DNA from: an uncultured Prevotella sp.
GTDB lineage: Bacteria; Bacteroidota; Bacteroidia; Bacteroidales; Bacteroidaceae
Direction of reading: 5' to 3'
Assembly (NCBI GenBank): GCA_902477645.1
Contig: CABSIA010000130.1
Location: forward strand, 1-8,726
DNA: 8,726 bases
Below the pieces are notes generated by a model. It ran no database searches and was not told where the DNA came from. It saw only the letters and a list, made by a program, of their open reading frames with translations. Numbering within the stretch: position 1 is the stretch's first letter; every line of letters begins with the position of its first letter. The translations under genes and the position numbers were made by a program. This document shows positions 1 to 6,494 of this stretch, piece after piece.

Positions 1-413
1 ATGCCTCCCGACGGAAAGCTCGACGCGTCGGGCTCCTGCTGCACGAGCAGCTTGCCTGAGAACTCCTCTATCATGCCGCCCTTGCCGTCGTGCTCTATGA
101 AAGCATCGTGTTTCTCTGCCGTCCCCTCGTTGAGAGGCTGAAACCAGTGGGTGTAGTGCGTAACTCCGTTTTCCTCGGCCCATTGCCTCATTCCACGTGC
201 CACGGCATCGGCTATGGAGCGGTCGAGCCTTGTGCCGTTGTCCATAACGTCTACGAGCTTCGCATAGACATCGGCGGGCAGATATTTATACATCTTTTCC
301 CTGTTGAAAACATATTTGCCGAAATACTTAGAAGGTCTTTCTGCTGGCGCGGCAACGTCTACGGGTCTTTTCCTGAAAGCCTCAGCCACCACCTCAAATC
401 TTAAATTCGCCAT
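1..413 (-). CDS. glnN: Type III glutamine synthetase, N-terminal part (runs off left edge)
   Basis: This would be a cytoplasmic enzyme that condenses glutamate and ammonia to glutamine using ATP. The reverse strand reads from an ATG at 411-413 to the window edge, giving 137 complete codons with no stop. The visible part carries signatures known from Bacteroides-type GSIII: YFGKYVFN (residues 30-37), a stretch beginning VTHYTHWFQPL (84-94) and continuing GTAEKHDAF (97-105), then EEFSGK and QQEPDASSFPSGG (116-137). GSIII proteins are about 700-730 residues long, so roughly four fifths lies outside the window, including most of the catalytic core. The start is chosen because it is the first ATG after the promoter and gives the usual short N-terminus before the conserved block. 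A consensus Bacteroidetes promoter lies about 77 bp upstream. GC is high (about 62% in row 181-240), like the other host genes here. The identification rests on remembered family motifs; I see no credible alternative. Confidence 0.93.
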   Translation of the reverse strand, partial: MANLRFEVVAEAFRKRPVDVAAPAERPSKYFGKYVFNREKMYKYLPADVYAKLVDVMDNGTRLDRSIADAVARGMRQWAEENGVTHYTHWFQPLNEGTAEKHDAFIEHDGKGGMIEEFSGKLLVQQEPDASSFPSGG

Positions 414-489
414 TATTCTGTATTATTTTTGCGGACACGTCCAAACTCACATTGAGAGAACCCATATTCCGCCATTTATTTTCCGGCTG

Positions 490-521
490 CAAAATTACGA
501 TAAATCAGAGAGACTGCCAAA
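490..521 (-). promoter_or_regulatory. Bacteroidetes-type promoter of glnN
   Basis: Read on the minus strand, TTTG (518-521) is followed after exactly 20 bp by TAATTTTG (490-497). This matches both boxes of the Bacteroidetes primary-sigma consensus: TTTG near -33 and TAnnTTTG near -7. Transcription would start at about position 483-485, giving a glnN leader of roughly 70 nt. I see no evident nitrogen-regulator operator or riboswitch fold in that leader. Confidence 0.75.
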
Positions 522-626
522 GCTAAGATGAAATAATTCTGTTTTAATGCATAATTGGCACCATACATATATGAGTTGCTGCTACACTACATATTTTTCT
601 CATTCACAAAGTTTATTGGAAAACTG

Positions 627-658
627 CTTGCATATCTCAAGAATTTTGACGAACTTTG
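627..658 (+). promoter_or_regulatory. Candidate weak promoter for the restriction-modification operon
   Basis: CTTG (627-630) and GAACTTTG (651-658) are separated by 20 bp, the same spacing as in the glnN promoter. Each box has one mismatch to the Bacteroidetes consensus (TTTG and TAnnTTTG). An overlapping GAATTTTG at 641-648 has an equally good -7 box but no matching -33 box. Transcription would begin near 665, leaving a leader of about 115 nt that includes the palindrome at 677-708. This is the best candidate on this strand, but AT-rich DNA gives such partial matches easily. Confidence 0.3.
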
Positions 659-676
659 TATATAGATTGTGCATAC

Positions 677-708
677 GGTGATTCGAACTTGACAGTTCCA
701 ACATCACC
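677..708 (+). repeat. Imperfect palindrome in the leader of the endonuclease gene
   Basis: Outer arms GGTGAT (677-682) and ATCACC (703-708) pair. Inner arms GAACT (685-689) and AGTTC (694-698) pair around a TGAC loop. A 2x4 internal loop separates them, giving 11 base pairs in all. It lies 73 bases before the endonuclease ATG and, if the candidate promoter is right, within the mRNA leader. It could be an operator or an RNA hairpin that limits endonuclease expression. It is not followed by a T-run, so it does not look like an intrinsic terminator. No function is demonstrated. Confidence 0.4.
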
Positions 709-781
709 AAGTTGCTGAAAGCCAACGGTATACACAACTTTAAGCATAAATATTACAAGAATTTAACTACACCAACGGGTT

Positions 782-1990
782 ATGGATACTAAAATAATTG
801 GCCAAGGATACAACCTTAACGCAGACACCTCTGTAGCCAAAGAACTTATAGAGCAATTCAACAGTAAGAGATATGATTCCTTCACCTGTCTAGTTGCATT
901 TGCAAGTTACGGAGGAATATCTGCCCTGACTCCATACATCATGGCAGAGAAAGAAAGGGGTGTGAAAATAAAGGTGATTCTGGGAATAGACCAGAAAGGA
1001 ACGTCAAAGGAGGCTCTCGAAGAGGTACTTTCCTGGGGTGTAGAATCAAAGATTTATCATACACAGTCTGTCAATATCTTCCATCCGAAAATCTATCTTT
1101 TCGAGAACACCGACATATTCACGCTCATTGTCGGCTCAAACAATCTGACCACCATGGGCTTGGTAAAGAACATCGAATGCTCTCTGCTTATCAAGGATGC
1201 TAAGGGAGAACATTCTGTTCATAATGATTTCTACATTTATTGGAAGGCCATTCTCGATGGTGCTGATATAAATTTGATGCCAATTACGCAAGAACTTATC
1301 GACAATTTGTATTTTGAGAAACTGATACCTACAGAATCAGAACGTACAGAAAAATATGACAACGGTAGAGACAAAACGGTAAGCTCCAGTAAGCGCATAA
1401 CCTTTAACGGAGCCAAGATTCAACGCAATCCGGAAGGCTTTGTACCAAAGGGAAGGCAGGTAAAAGTGAAACGGATGGCAAAAACAAAGAACGATACAAC
1501 TTCAAACAAACCAATAATTGAAGAAAAGCTACAGGTCAATGGTGAAGAGGTTTTGATTGCAGAGATTGGTGGAGGCCCCCGTTGGAAACAGGTTAATTTC
1601 CCTGTCGATATATTTGAGAACTTCTTTGGTGCAGAGCGTGGTGACAATTCTTATAACATAGAATTGATGAATATAGCCCAAGATGGAACATTAGGGGACG
1701 TGGAAACACGTCAAGCGGTTTCGGTAAAGAGTCATAATTACCGTTTTGAGATACATTGTAAAGAAACAACAGGAGATTATCCTGGTAGCACCAAACGTCC
1801 TATTGGGTTGTTTGTCAAGATAGGCAACAACCAATTTCTGTATCAAGTCCTTCTACATGGACATCCGGCATACAAGAAAATCAAGAATTACCTGTACGCA
1901 GAAAGTAAGGTCAGAAGAGAAGACGAGTTGAGAAGGCACATCGTTCACATAGAAGCTGTTCATGCCCTTTATCCAGAATTGATTATTTAA
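782..1990 (+). CDS. PLD-family (HxK) type II restriction endonuclease, NgoFVII/BfiI-like
   Basis: The 402-residue product is predicted to cut foreign DNA at the site protected by the two downstream methyltransferases. Its N-terminal half has a phospholipase-D/Nuc-type catalytic motif: H101 and K103 (FHPKIYLF), then VGSNNLT with N120/N121, and E132 in NIECSLLI. A single HxK motif per chain is typical of the BfiI and NgoFVII enzymes, which work as dimers without metal ions. A polar, lysine-rich linker covers about residues 183-245. The C-terminal part (about 250-370) starts IAEIGGGPRWKQVNFP and includes FENFFG and SVKSHNYRFEI; I take it as the B3-like DNA-recognition domain of NgoFVII-family enzymes, by resemblance. 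The length fits that family (about 350-400). The ATG has no Shine-Dalgarno site, which is usual here. The stop abuts the ATG of the next gene, so the two are co-transcribed. The family call is firm from motif plus neighbours; the cleavage site is unknown. Confidence 0.85.
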   Translation: MDTKIIGQGYNLNADTSVAKELIEQFNSKRYDSFTCLVAFASYGGISALTPYIMAEKERGVKIKVILGIDQKGTSKEALEEVLSWGVESKIYHTQSVNIFHPKIYLFENTDIFTLIVGSNNLTTMGLVKNIECSLLIKDAKGEHSVHNDFYIYWKAILDGADINLMPITQELIDNLYFEKLIPTESERTEKYDNGRDKTVSSSKRITFNGAKIQRNPEGFVPKGRQVKVKRMAKTKNDTTSNKPIIEEKLQVNGEEVLIAEIGGGPRWKQVNFPVDIFENFFGAERGDNSYNIELMNIAQDGTLGDVETRQAVSVKSHNYRFEIHCKETTGDYPGSTKRPIGLFVKIGNNQFLYQVLLHGHPAYKKIKNYLYAESKVRREDELRRHIVHIEAVHALYPELII

Positions 1991-3313
1991 ATGGACTACA
2001 ATTTCCGAACATTAAACTACCTCGGCAGTAAATTGCGCCTGCTGGATTTCATTGAAGATAAGGTGCTTGATGTGACACCCGACAAGGCCGGAATCTGTGA
2101 TTTGTTCGCAGGTTCAGGATGTGTGTCGCGCAAGCTGTCCCAATCACATCCTGTTGTAGCTTGTGACATTCAAAATTATTCAAAGGTCATCGGGAATGCC
2201 TTGCTTCAAAAATATGATATAACAGATGAAGAAATCAATCATTTCTTTGAAACCATCAATACAGATGATTATGCAAAGAAACTGAAAGGAGTCTTCACTC
2301 CGTTAATAGAGTTAGAGCAAAGCGCAATTGAAAACAAAAACCTTGAAGTGCTGACCTGTATTCTTGAACATGGTTCATTAGAGGTATTCAACATTGAGCA
2401 GAATATTTCATGCCTGTCAGACCAACTTTATACCGTTAGCCGCCAACTTAAGACTGAAGGACTAAACGATGTAAGGTCATTGACAAGCCGCTACTATGGA
2501 GGCGTGTATTTCTCGTACAGGCAAGCAGCCGATATAGATATTATTCTCGAAGGAATACACAAATTCGTATCAGAAGACAAACGAGATTTGTATCTTGCAG
2601 CTTTGTTGAGTACGGCCAGCGATGTGGTTGACACTGTAGGAAAACATTTTGCCCAGCCGATTAAGGCCAGGGATTCAAAAGGTAGAATAAAGGCAACAGT
2701 CTACAACAAAGCCGTCAAGGATAAAACAATAGATGTGCCAACGCTATATCGTGAGTGGCTTATCAAGTACAAGAACCTTTCAAAGACTGATTTTCAACAT
2801 ATTACACTGCAAGGAGATTATGAGCAATGCCTATTGGCGTTGCCTGACAACGTGAAGACTGTTTACGCAGACCCGCCATACACTCGTGACCATTACAGCC
2901 GCTACTATCATGTATTGGAAACATTGACCCTTCGAGACACTCCGCAGATTTCAAGAGTGACGATTCACGGATCAACTCATGTAAGCAATGGCATTTACCG
3001 CGAGGGGCGGCATCAGTCTCCCTTTTGCATCAAGAGTAAGGCACCATCTGCATTTCGAAAGATGTTCAAACTGGTATCCTCCTCTGGAAGGAATTTATTG
3101 CTCTCGTATTCACCTTACGACGAGACAAAAAAGTCACACCCACGAGTTGTGACCATGCAACAGCTCGTCTCATTGGCAAAGGAATACTTTGATAACGTAG
3201 AAATTGTTTCTGCCGGCAGCTTTAAGCATAACAAGCTTAATTCCACAGAACATTTTCTCGAGGCATCGGACGAAGCAGAATTGCTTATTGTCTGTACAAA
3301 CAACAATTATTAA
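1991..3313 (+). CDS. D12-like (alpha-order) DNA adenine N6-methyltransferase
   Basis: The 440-residue product should transfer a methyl group from SAM to adenine in one strand of the recognition site. Motifs run in the alpha-class order. The N-terminal block RTLNYLGSK (6-14) corresponds to motif X. DLFAGSG (37-43) is the SAM-binding motif I. ACDI (57-60) is motif II. A long middle region (about 75-285) follows, and DPPY (294-297) is the catalytic motif IV, followed by HYSRYYHVLETL. LLLSYS (368-373) resembles a later core motif. The middle region, including YGGVYFSYRQA (169-179), should hold target recognition. The protein is longer than Dam-type enzymes (about 280) because of this insert. The start codon follows the endonuclease stop with no spacing, implying translational coupling. 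DPPY favours adenine over N4-cytosine as substrate but does not prove it. Confidence 0.88.
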   Translation: MDYNFRTLNYLGSKLRLLDFIEDKVLDVTPDKAGICDLFAGSGCVSRKLSQSHPVVACDIQNYSKVIGNALLQKYDITDEEINHFFETINTDDYAKKLKGVFTPLIELEQSAIENKNLEVLTCILEHGSLEVFNIEQNISCLSDQLYTVSRQLKTEGLNDVRSLTSRYYGGVYFSYRQAADIDIILEGIHKFVSEDKRDLYLAALLSTASDVVDTVGKHFAQPIKARDSKGRIKATVYNKAVKDKTIDVPTLYREWLIKYKNLSKTDFQHITLQGDYEQCLLALPDNVKTVYADPPYTRDHYSRYYHVLETLTLRDTPQISRVTIHGSTHVSNGIYREGRHQSPFCIKSKAPSAFRKMFKLVSSSGRNLLLSYSPYDETKKSHPRVVTMQQLVSLAKEYFDNVEIVSAGSFKHNKLNSTEHFLEASDEAELLIVCTNNNY

Positions 3314-3325
3314 ATTCTGGCATTT

Positions 3326-5035
3326 ATGGCATTAAGCAACAACGTAAAATTTTCCATCGACCCGAAGAACTCCATTGGCGGTGAGGACTGCAGAAACATC
3401 TTGATAAAGGGTGACAACAAGGCAATCCTCCCGGAGCTTGTGTCTTCATACGGCGGAAGAATAAAGTGTATCTACATAGATCCTCCCTACAACAATGGAG
3501 ACTCCTATCATTACTACAACGACAACACCTCTACTTCGGCATGGCTAAAAGATATGCGCACTGTCCTTTCTTGGCTGAAAATGCTGCTAAAAAAAGACGG
3601 AAGTATCTGGATTTCCATTGATGACAAGGAAATGGCTTACCTGAAGGTAGAAGCAGACAGGATATTTGGCCGTGAGAATTTTGCAGGCACAATTGTATGG
3701 CAACAAAGAAAGACACGTGAGAACCGGGCAGTCTTCTCATGCAATCATGAGTATGTGCTTGTCTATGCAAAGGATGTAAAAGCATTCAAGAAATCACGCA
3801 ACCTGCTTCCTGTAGATGACGCTTTTGTGAAAAGCAAATACAAGAATCCGGACAACGATCCACGCGGGCCTTGGCAATCTGTATCTGCAAGTGTCCAGGC
3901 AGGCCATGCTGTAGCAAGTCAGTTCTACACGATTGTTTCTCCATCGGGTATTGAATACAACCCTCCGAAAGGAAGGTGCTGGGTATATAATCAGGAGAGA
4001 ATGCTCCGCGAGATTTCACAGAATAACATTTGGTTTGGATTAGACGGACGCAATACTCCACGTATCAAGAAGTTTCTATGTGACACAAAGATTGGCTTGA
4101 CGCCCGAAACATTATGGTCGGGCGATATCTATGGCACAACAGACAGCGCAAAGAAACATCTGCTGTCACTGTTCCCCGAAATGGAGAATGTCTTCGATAC
4201 CCCAAAGCCCGAAGAACTGATTAAGCAAATCATCGAGATTGCCAGCAATGAGAATGAATACGTGCTGGATTGCTACATTGGTTCTGGCACAACCATGGCT
4301 ACAGCCCACAAACTTAACCGCAACTATATCGGGATAGAGATTGGCGACCAAATGACTGACCTTGTAGTCAGACGCATGAATTTAGTCATCAACGGCGAGG
4401 GAGGCGGCATTTCAAATAGGGTCAATTGGCATGGCGGAGGCCAGTTCGTGCTATACAACTTCGACAAGAACAAGGTTGATGAACATGATGCCAAAGAAAT
4501 AGGAAAAAGCATCACACAGAAAAAAGTTCAGTACCATCAATTAGACTTATTTAATCTTTTCGAACAGTATGGTGAAGAACCGTTGGTTCAAAATTGTATG
4601 GTTCGTGAGGATCTTTGGATTGAATACGGTTCCTATTGTAGTCATTGGAAATTGCCGATAGACCTCACAAAGAATCTTCTTGTCTGTAATGTGAAGAAAG
4701 ACAACTGGAAGCAGTATCTTGATGGTTCTGCAAAAATCTATTACACAGGAAAGAAGTTCCCAACAACAGTTGCACTCAATAAGCTCTATTATTTTATGCC
4801 GTATATATCTGGGAAAGGTATCCGCGACTTGTACTGCATCAAGACTGCCCGCCTTGGTTACCGCAAGGAGGGACAGGATGAAGAGGACAAAAACGAGCTT
4901 CGGTTAGTGTTCGAAATTGAGCGAGTTGGCCAGCTTTTCGAAAACTACCAGAAGATAAATCTTGAAATATGGAGGACATTTACAGACACTTCTATAAAAA
5001 CAATTATGGAAAAATATAATTCTCACCTTCTATGA
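3326..5035 (+). CDS. Beta-order site-specific DNA methyltransferase with C-terminal extension
   Basis: The 569-residue product is the second modification enzyme, probably methylating the other strand of an asymmetric site. DPPYNNGD (52-59), preceded by IKCIYI, is catalytic motif IV at the N-terminus. Motif X is seen as KPEELIKQII (294-303). The SAM-binding motif I is VLDCYIGSGTT (313-323), followed by NRNYIGIEI (331-339). Motif IV before motif I is the beta order shared with type III Mod subunits and the N6/N4 methylase family. The region between (about 125-290) should contain target recognition. The catalytic fold ends near residue 352. A further 200 or so residues carry no methylase motif; part of it (about 470-540) is rich in aromatic and beta-like segments and vaguely recalls PUA/EVE-type domains. 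The ATG lies 12 bases after the previous stop. The TGA stop overlaps the next gene's ATG. No type III Res gene is present, so a type III system is not supported. Confidence 0.88.
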   Translation: MALSNNVKFSIDPKNSIGGEDCRNILIKGDNKAILPELVSSYGGRIKCIYIDPPYNNGDSYHYYNDNTSTSAWLKDMRTVLSWLKMLLKKDGSIWISIDDKEMAYLKVEADRIFGRENFAGTIVWQQRKTRENRAVFSCNHEYVLVYAKDVKAFKKSRNLLPVDDAFVKSKYKNPDNDPRGPWQSVSASVQAGHAVASQFYTIVSPSGIEYNPPKGRCWVYNQERMLREISQNNIWFGLDGRNTPRIKKFLCDTKIGLTPETLWSGDIYGTTDSAKKHLLSLFPEMENVFDTPKPEELIKQIIEIASNENEYVLDCYIGSGTTMATAHKLNRNYIGIEIGDQMTDLVVRRMNLVINGEGGGISNRVNWHGGGQFVLYNFDKNKVDEHDAKEIGKSITQKKVQYHQLDLFNLFEQYGEEPLVQNCMVREDLWIEYGSYCSHWKLPIDLTKNLLVCNVKKDNWKQYLDGSAKIYYTGKKFPTTVALNKLYYFMPYISGKGIRDLYCIKTARLGYRKEGQDEEDKNELRLVFEIERVGQLFENYQKINLEIWRTFTDTSIKTIMEKYNSHLL

Positions 5036-5307
5036 CAAACATTGAGCACTACGGGGCAGAGCGCATTTTCCGGGCCATAGAGGACGGCAAGGAAGTGGGG
5101 CGTATAGAGTATGAGCTGTCGGGACAGGTTATGACAATAACACACACCTACGCCTATATCGAGGGGCGCGGAGTGGGACGCTTGCTTGCTGACGCGGCCA
5201 TAGACTACGCGCGCGGCCACGGCATGAAGATAATACCCCTCTGCTCTTACGTCAGGTTAGTGATGGAAAGGGCAGAGGAGTATCACGACTTGCTGTATAA
5301 GGGTTAG
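5032..5307 (+). CDS. Small GNAT-like N-acetyltransferase (YjdJ/Gtn type)
   Basis: The 91-residue cytoplasmic protein belongs by pattern to the short, single-domain GNAT relatives of unknown substrate. The acetyl-CoA loop is visible as EGRGVGRLL (44-52). It is preceded by an ITHTYAYI strand (36-43) and followed by a helix and the strand MKIIPLCSYV (65-74), whose cysteine (C71) is usual in this subgroup. A terminal EEYHDLL (82-88) also matches the family's usual end. The length is normal. The ATG at 5032 overlaps the preceding TGA as ATGA, so translation is probably coupled to the methyltransferase. No independent promoter or ribosome-binding site is obvious. Composition is strikingly GC-rich (72% in row 5161-5220) compared with the operon before it, suggesting a resident gene placed under the incoming cassette. 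A dedicated role in restriction-modification is unlikely. Confidence 0.8.
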   Translation: MTNIEHYGAERIFRAIEDGKEVGRIEYELSGQVMTITHTYAYIEGRGVGRLLADAAIDYARGHGMKIIPLCSYVRLVMERAEEYHDLLYKG

Positions 5308-5318
5308 GGGGGTAACTC

Positions 5319-6494
5319 TTATCCGCCGAATGCCGTAAGCTCCGCCCACGCGCGGTGCCATTGCCTCATGGCCTCCATCTCCTGGTCTTTGGCCTCGTAA
5401 TACATACGCGAGCCAAGCAGATAGTCGGTGACAGAGATTGAGCCGGCATCAAGAGCCTTTTTCAGCAACACGGTGTTGTCGGTGGTCTTGACGGCAAGGG
5501 CAAGAGTGTCGGCCGCAGACCGCAGAGCGGCCTGACGCAAGAATTGTGACTTTATATTTGCGTATATCCTCTGCCGGACATCAGCGTGGCGTGCCTTGGC
5601 AGCCTCGGCCTGCGCCTTGGCCTGCCTCACTTTTCCCCTGTTGCTCCACAGCGGTATCGATATTCCCACCGTAATGCCCTGGAACTTCTCGTCGGCAAGA
5701 TACTCTCCCATAAAGCCTGCCGTAAGCTTAGGCATGCCCTCTGAGCGGCTTACCACAATCTGGCGCTCAGCCATGGCAACCTCTTCGCGCAGGGCGACAA
5801 GTGCCGGGCAACGGCTCCCGGCATCGGCATACCAGGTGTCGAAGTTGGCAACAGGCGATATATACGGATATTCAGAGGAGGTGAGAACAACCTTATTTCC
5901 ACCGTTCATGCCCTGCAGCAAAGCCAGAGCAGCGCTGCGTTCTGCCTCAAGCTTTGCCATCTCGCCTTTTGCCGATGCCAGATCGAGCATGGCCCCGTTA
6001 TATTCCATGCGCGTAGCCTCACCATTGTCAAGCCGTTTTTTTTGTGCCACGGCTATCGCCGCCGCATTATCATGACGCAGACGAAGCTCGTTGAGCATGG
6101 CATTATAGTATATGACATCTATACACAGCTGTCTGGCTTCGAGCATCACCTGTCGGCATTCAGCCTTATACCGCCATCCGGCGACAACGTCCTGCTGCCG
6201 GGCAAGCCGCTTCTTGGCACCCGAAAGGGTAGCCATGTCCAGCGATTGCGTCACGCTCAGGTTCTTGCGTCCGCCTATTGCCGAGGGACTGCCCCACATG
6301 TAGGCGAACTCTATCTCTGGGTCTTCAAGTGTCAGTCCGGTATGGTTGGCGGCCGTGGTTGCCTCCATGTCTTTTCGCAGTGCCCTCAGCGTAGAGTTGT
6401 TCTGCTCTATACTGCTGATAATATTGTCGACTTCACACTGCGAATAGCCTGGAATTGATAAAGCCACAATGACTATGGTTATTATTGTTCTCAT
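5319..6494 (-). CDS. TolC-family outer-membrane efflux protein (CusC/CzcC-like)
   Basis: The 391-residue product should form the trimeric outer-membrane exit duct of a tripartite efflux pump driven by the upstream RND permease. Residues 1-18 form a signal peptide (basic start, hydrophobic core, ending PGYS). The cysteine at 20 is not in a proper lipobox, so a lipoprotein is not supported. The mature part shows the usual two long alanine- and glutamate-rich helical segments (about 95-200 and 275-385), separated by strand regions such as LTAGFMGEYL and GITVGISIPLWS. The length is a little short of the usual 410-460 residues. The ATG overlaps the permease stop codon as ATGA, showing one operon with coupled translation. 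The gene ends 11 bp from the convergent acetyltransferase gene, with no clear terminator hairpin between them. The family is sure; the substrate is inferred only from the partner. Confidence 0.88.
   Translation of the reverse strand: MRTIITIVIVALSIPGYSQCEVDNIISSIEQNNSTLRALRKDMEATTAANHTGLTLEDPEIEFAYMWGSPSAIGGRKNLSVTQSLDMATLSGAKKRLARQQDVVAGWRYKAECRQVMLEARQLCIDVIYYNAMLNELRLRHDNAAAIAVAQKKRLDNGEATRMEYNGAMLDLASAKGEMAKLEAERSAALALLQGMNGGNKVVLTSSEYPYISPVANFDTWYADAGSRCPALVALREEVAMAERQIVVSRSEGMPKLTAGFMGEYLADEKFQGITVGISIPLWSNRGKVRQAKAQAEAAKARHADVRQRIYANIKSQFLRQAALRSAADTLALAVKTTDNTVLLKKALDAGSISVTDYLLGSRMYYEAKDQEMEAMRQWHRAWAELTAFGG

Larger units (their letters stand above)
414..781. other. Divergent intergenic region between glnN and the restriction-modification operon
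   Basis: These 368 bases contain no convincing gene. Leftward, they carry the glnN promoter and its leader of about 70 nt. Rightward, they carry a weak candidate promoter around 627-658 and an imperfect palindrome at 677-708 ahead of the endonuclease ATG. The sequence becomes strongly AT-rich from about 530 onward, which may mark the left edge of acquired DNA. The only plus-strand reading frame of note (571-681, 36 codons) has no recognisable features. No tRNA, CRISPR array or insertion-sequence end is visible. Confidence 0.7.
540..5035 (+). other. Probable horizontally acquired restriction-modification cassette (R-M-M)
   Basis: Three tightly packed plus-strand genes encode one endonuclease and two DNA methyltransferases. 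Sampled 60-base rows inside are mostly AT-rich (35% at 841-900, 37% at 2281-2340, 28% at 4501-4560, though 52% at 4261-4320). Flanking rows are 62% (181-240), 72% (5161-5220) and 53% (5701-5760). The cassette sits between two host-like genes. No integrase, transposase, terminal inverted repeat or target duplication is visible, so the insertion mechanism is unknown. The left edge is approximate (composition change near 530-540). The right edge is set at the last methyltransferase stop codon. Confidence 0.55.

Noticed and set aside
571..681. Short plus-strand reading frame of 36 codons upstream of the endonuclease (possible C-protein)
   Set aside because: It shows no helix-turn-helix pattern, is far shorter than C proteins (about 70-100 residues), overlaps the candidate promoter and stops inside the palindrome.
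661..712. tRNA-like T-loop sequence (GTTCGAATC on the minus strand) suggesting a tRNA remnant or attachment site
   Set aside because: The bases flanking the loop do not form a five-pair T stem, and no acceptor or anticodon arm can be built around it. The match is a short chance resemblance inside the palindrome.
738..3231. 12-bp direct repeat CTTTAAGCATAA at 738-749 and 3220-3231
   Set aside because: In 8.7 kb of partly AT-rich DNA a few 12-bp matches are expected by chance. One copy is inside a methylase gene, so it does not mark insertion ends.
3326..5035. Type III restriction system based on the Mod-like beta-order methyltransferase
   Set aside because: No Res helicase-nuclease gene is adjacent. 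The partner nuclease is a small PLD-type enzyme and a second methyltransferase is present, which fits type II/IIS instead.
5300..5325. Bidirectional terminator between the convergent acetyltransferase and TolC-like genes
   Set aside because: Only a 4-bp GTTA/TAAC dyad around a G-run is present, with no adequate stem or T-run on either strand.
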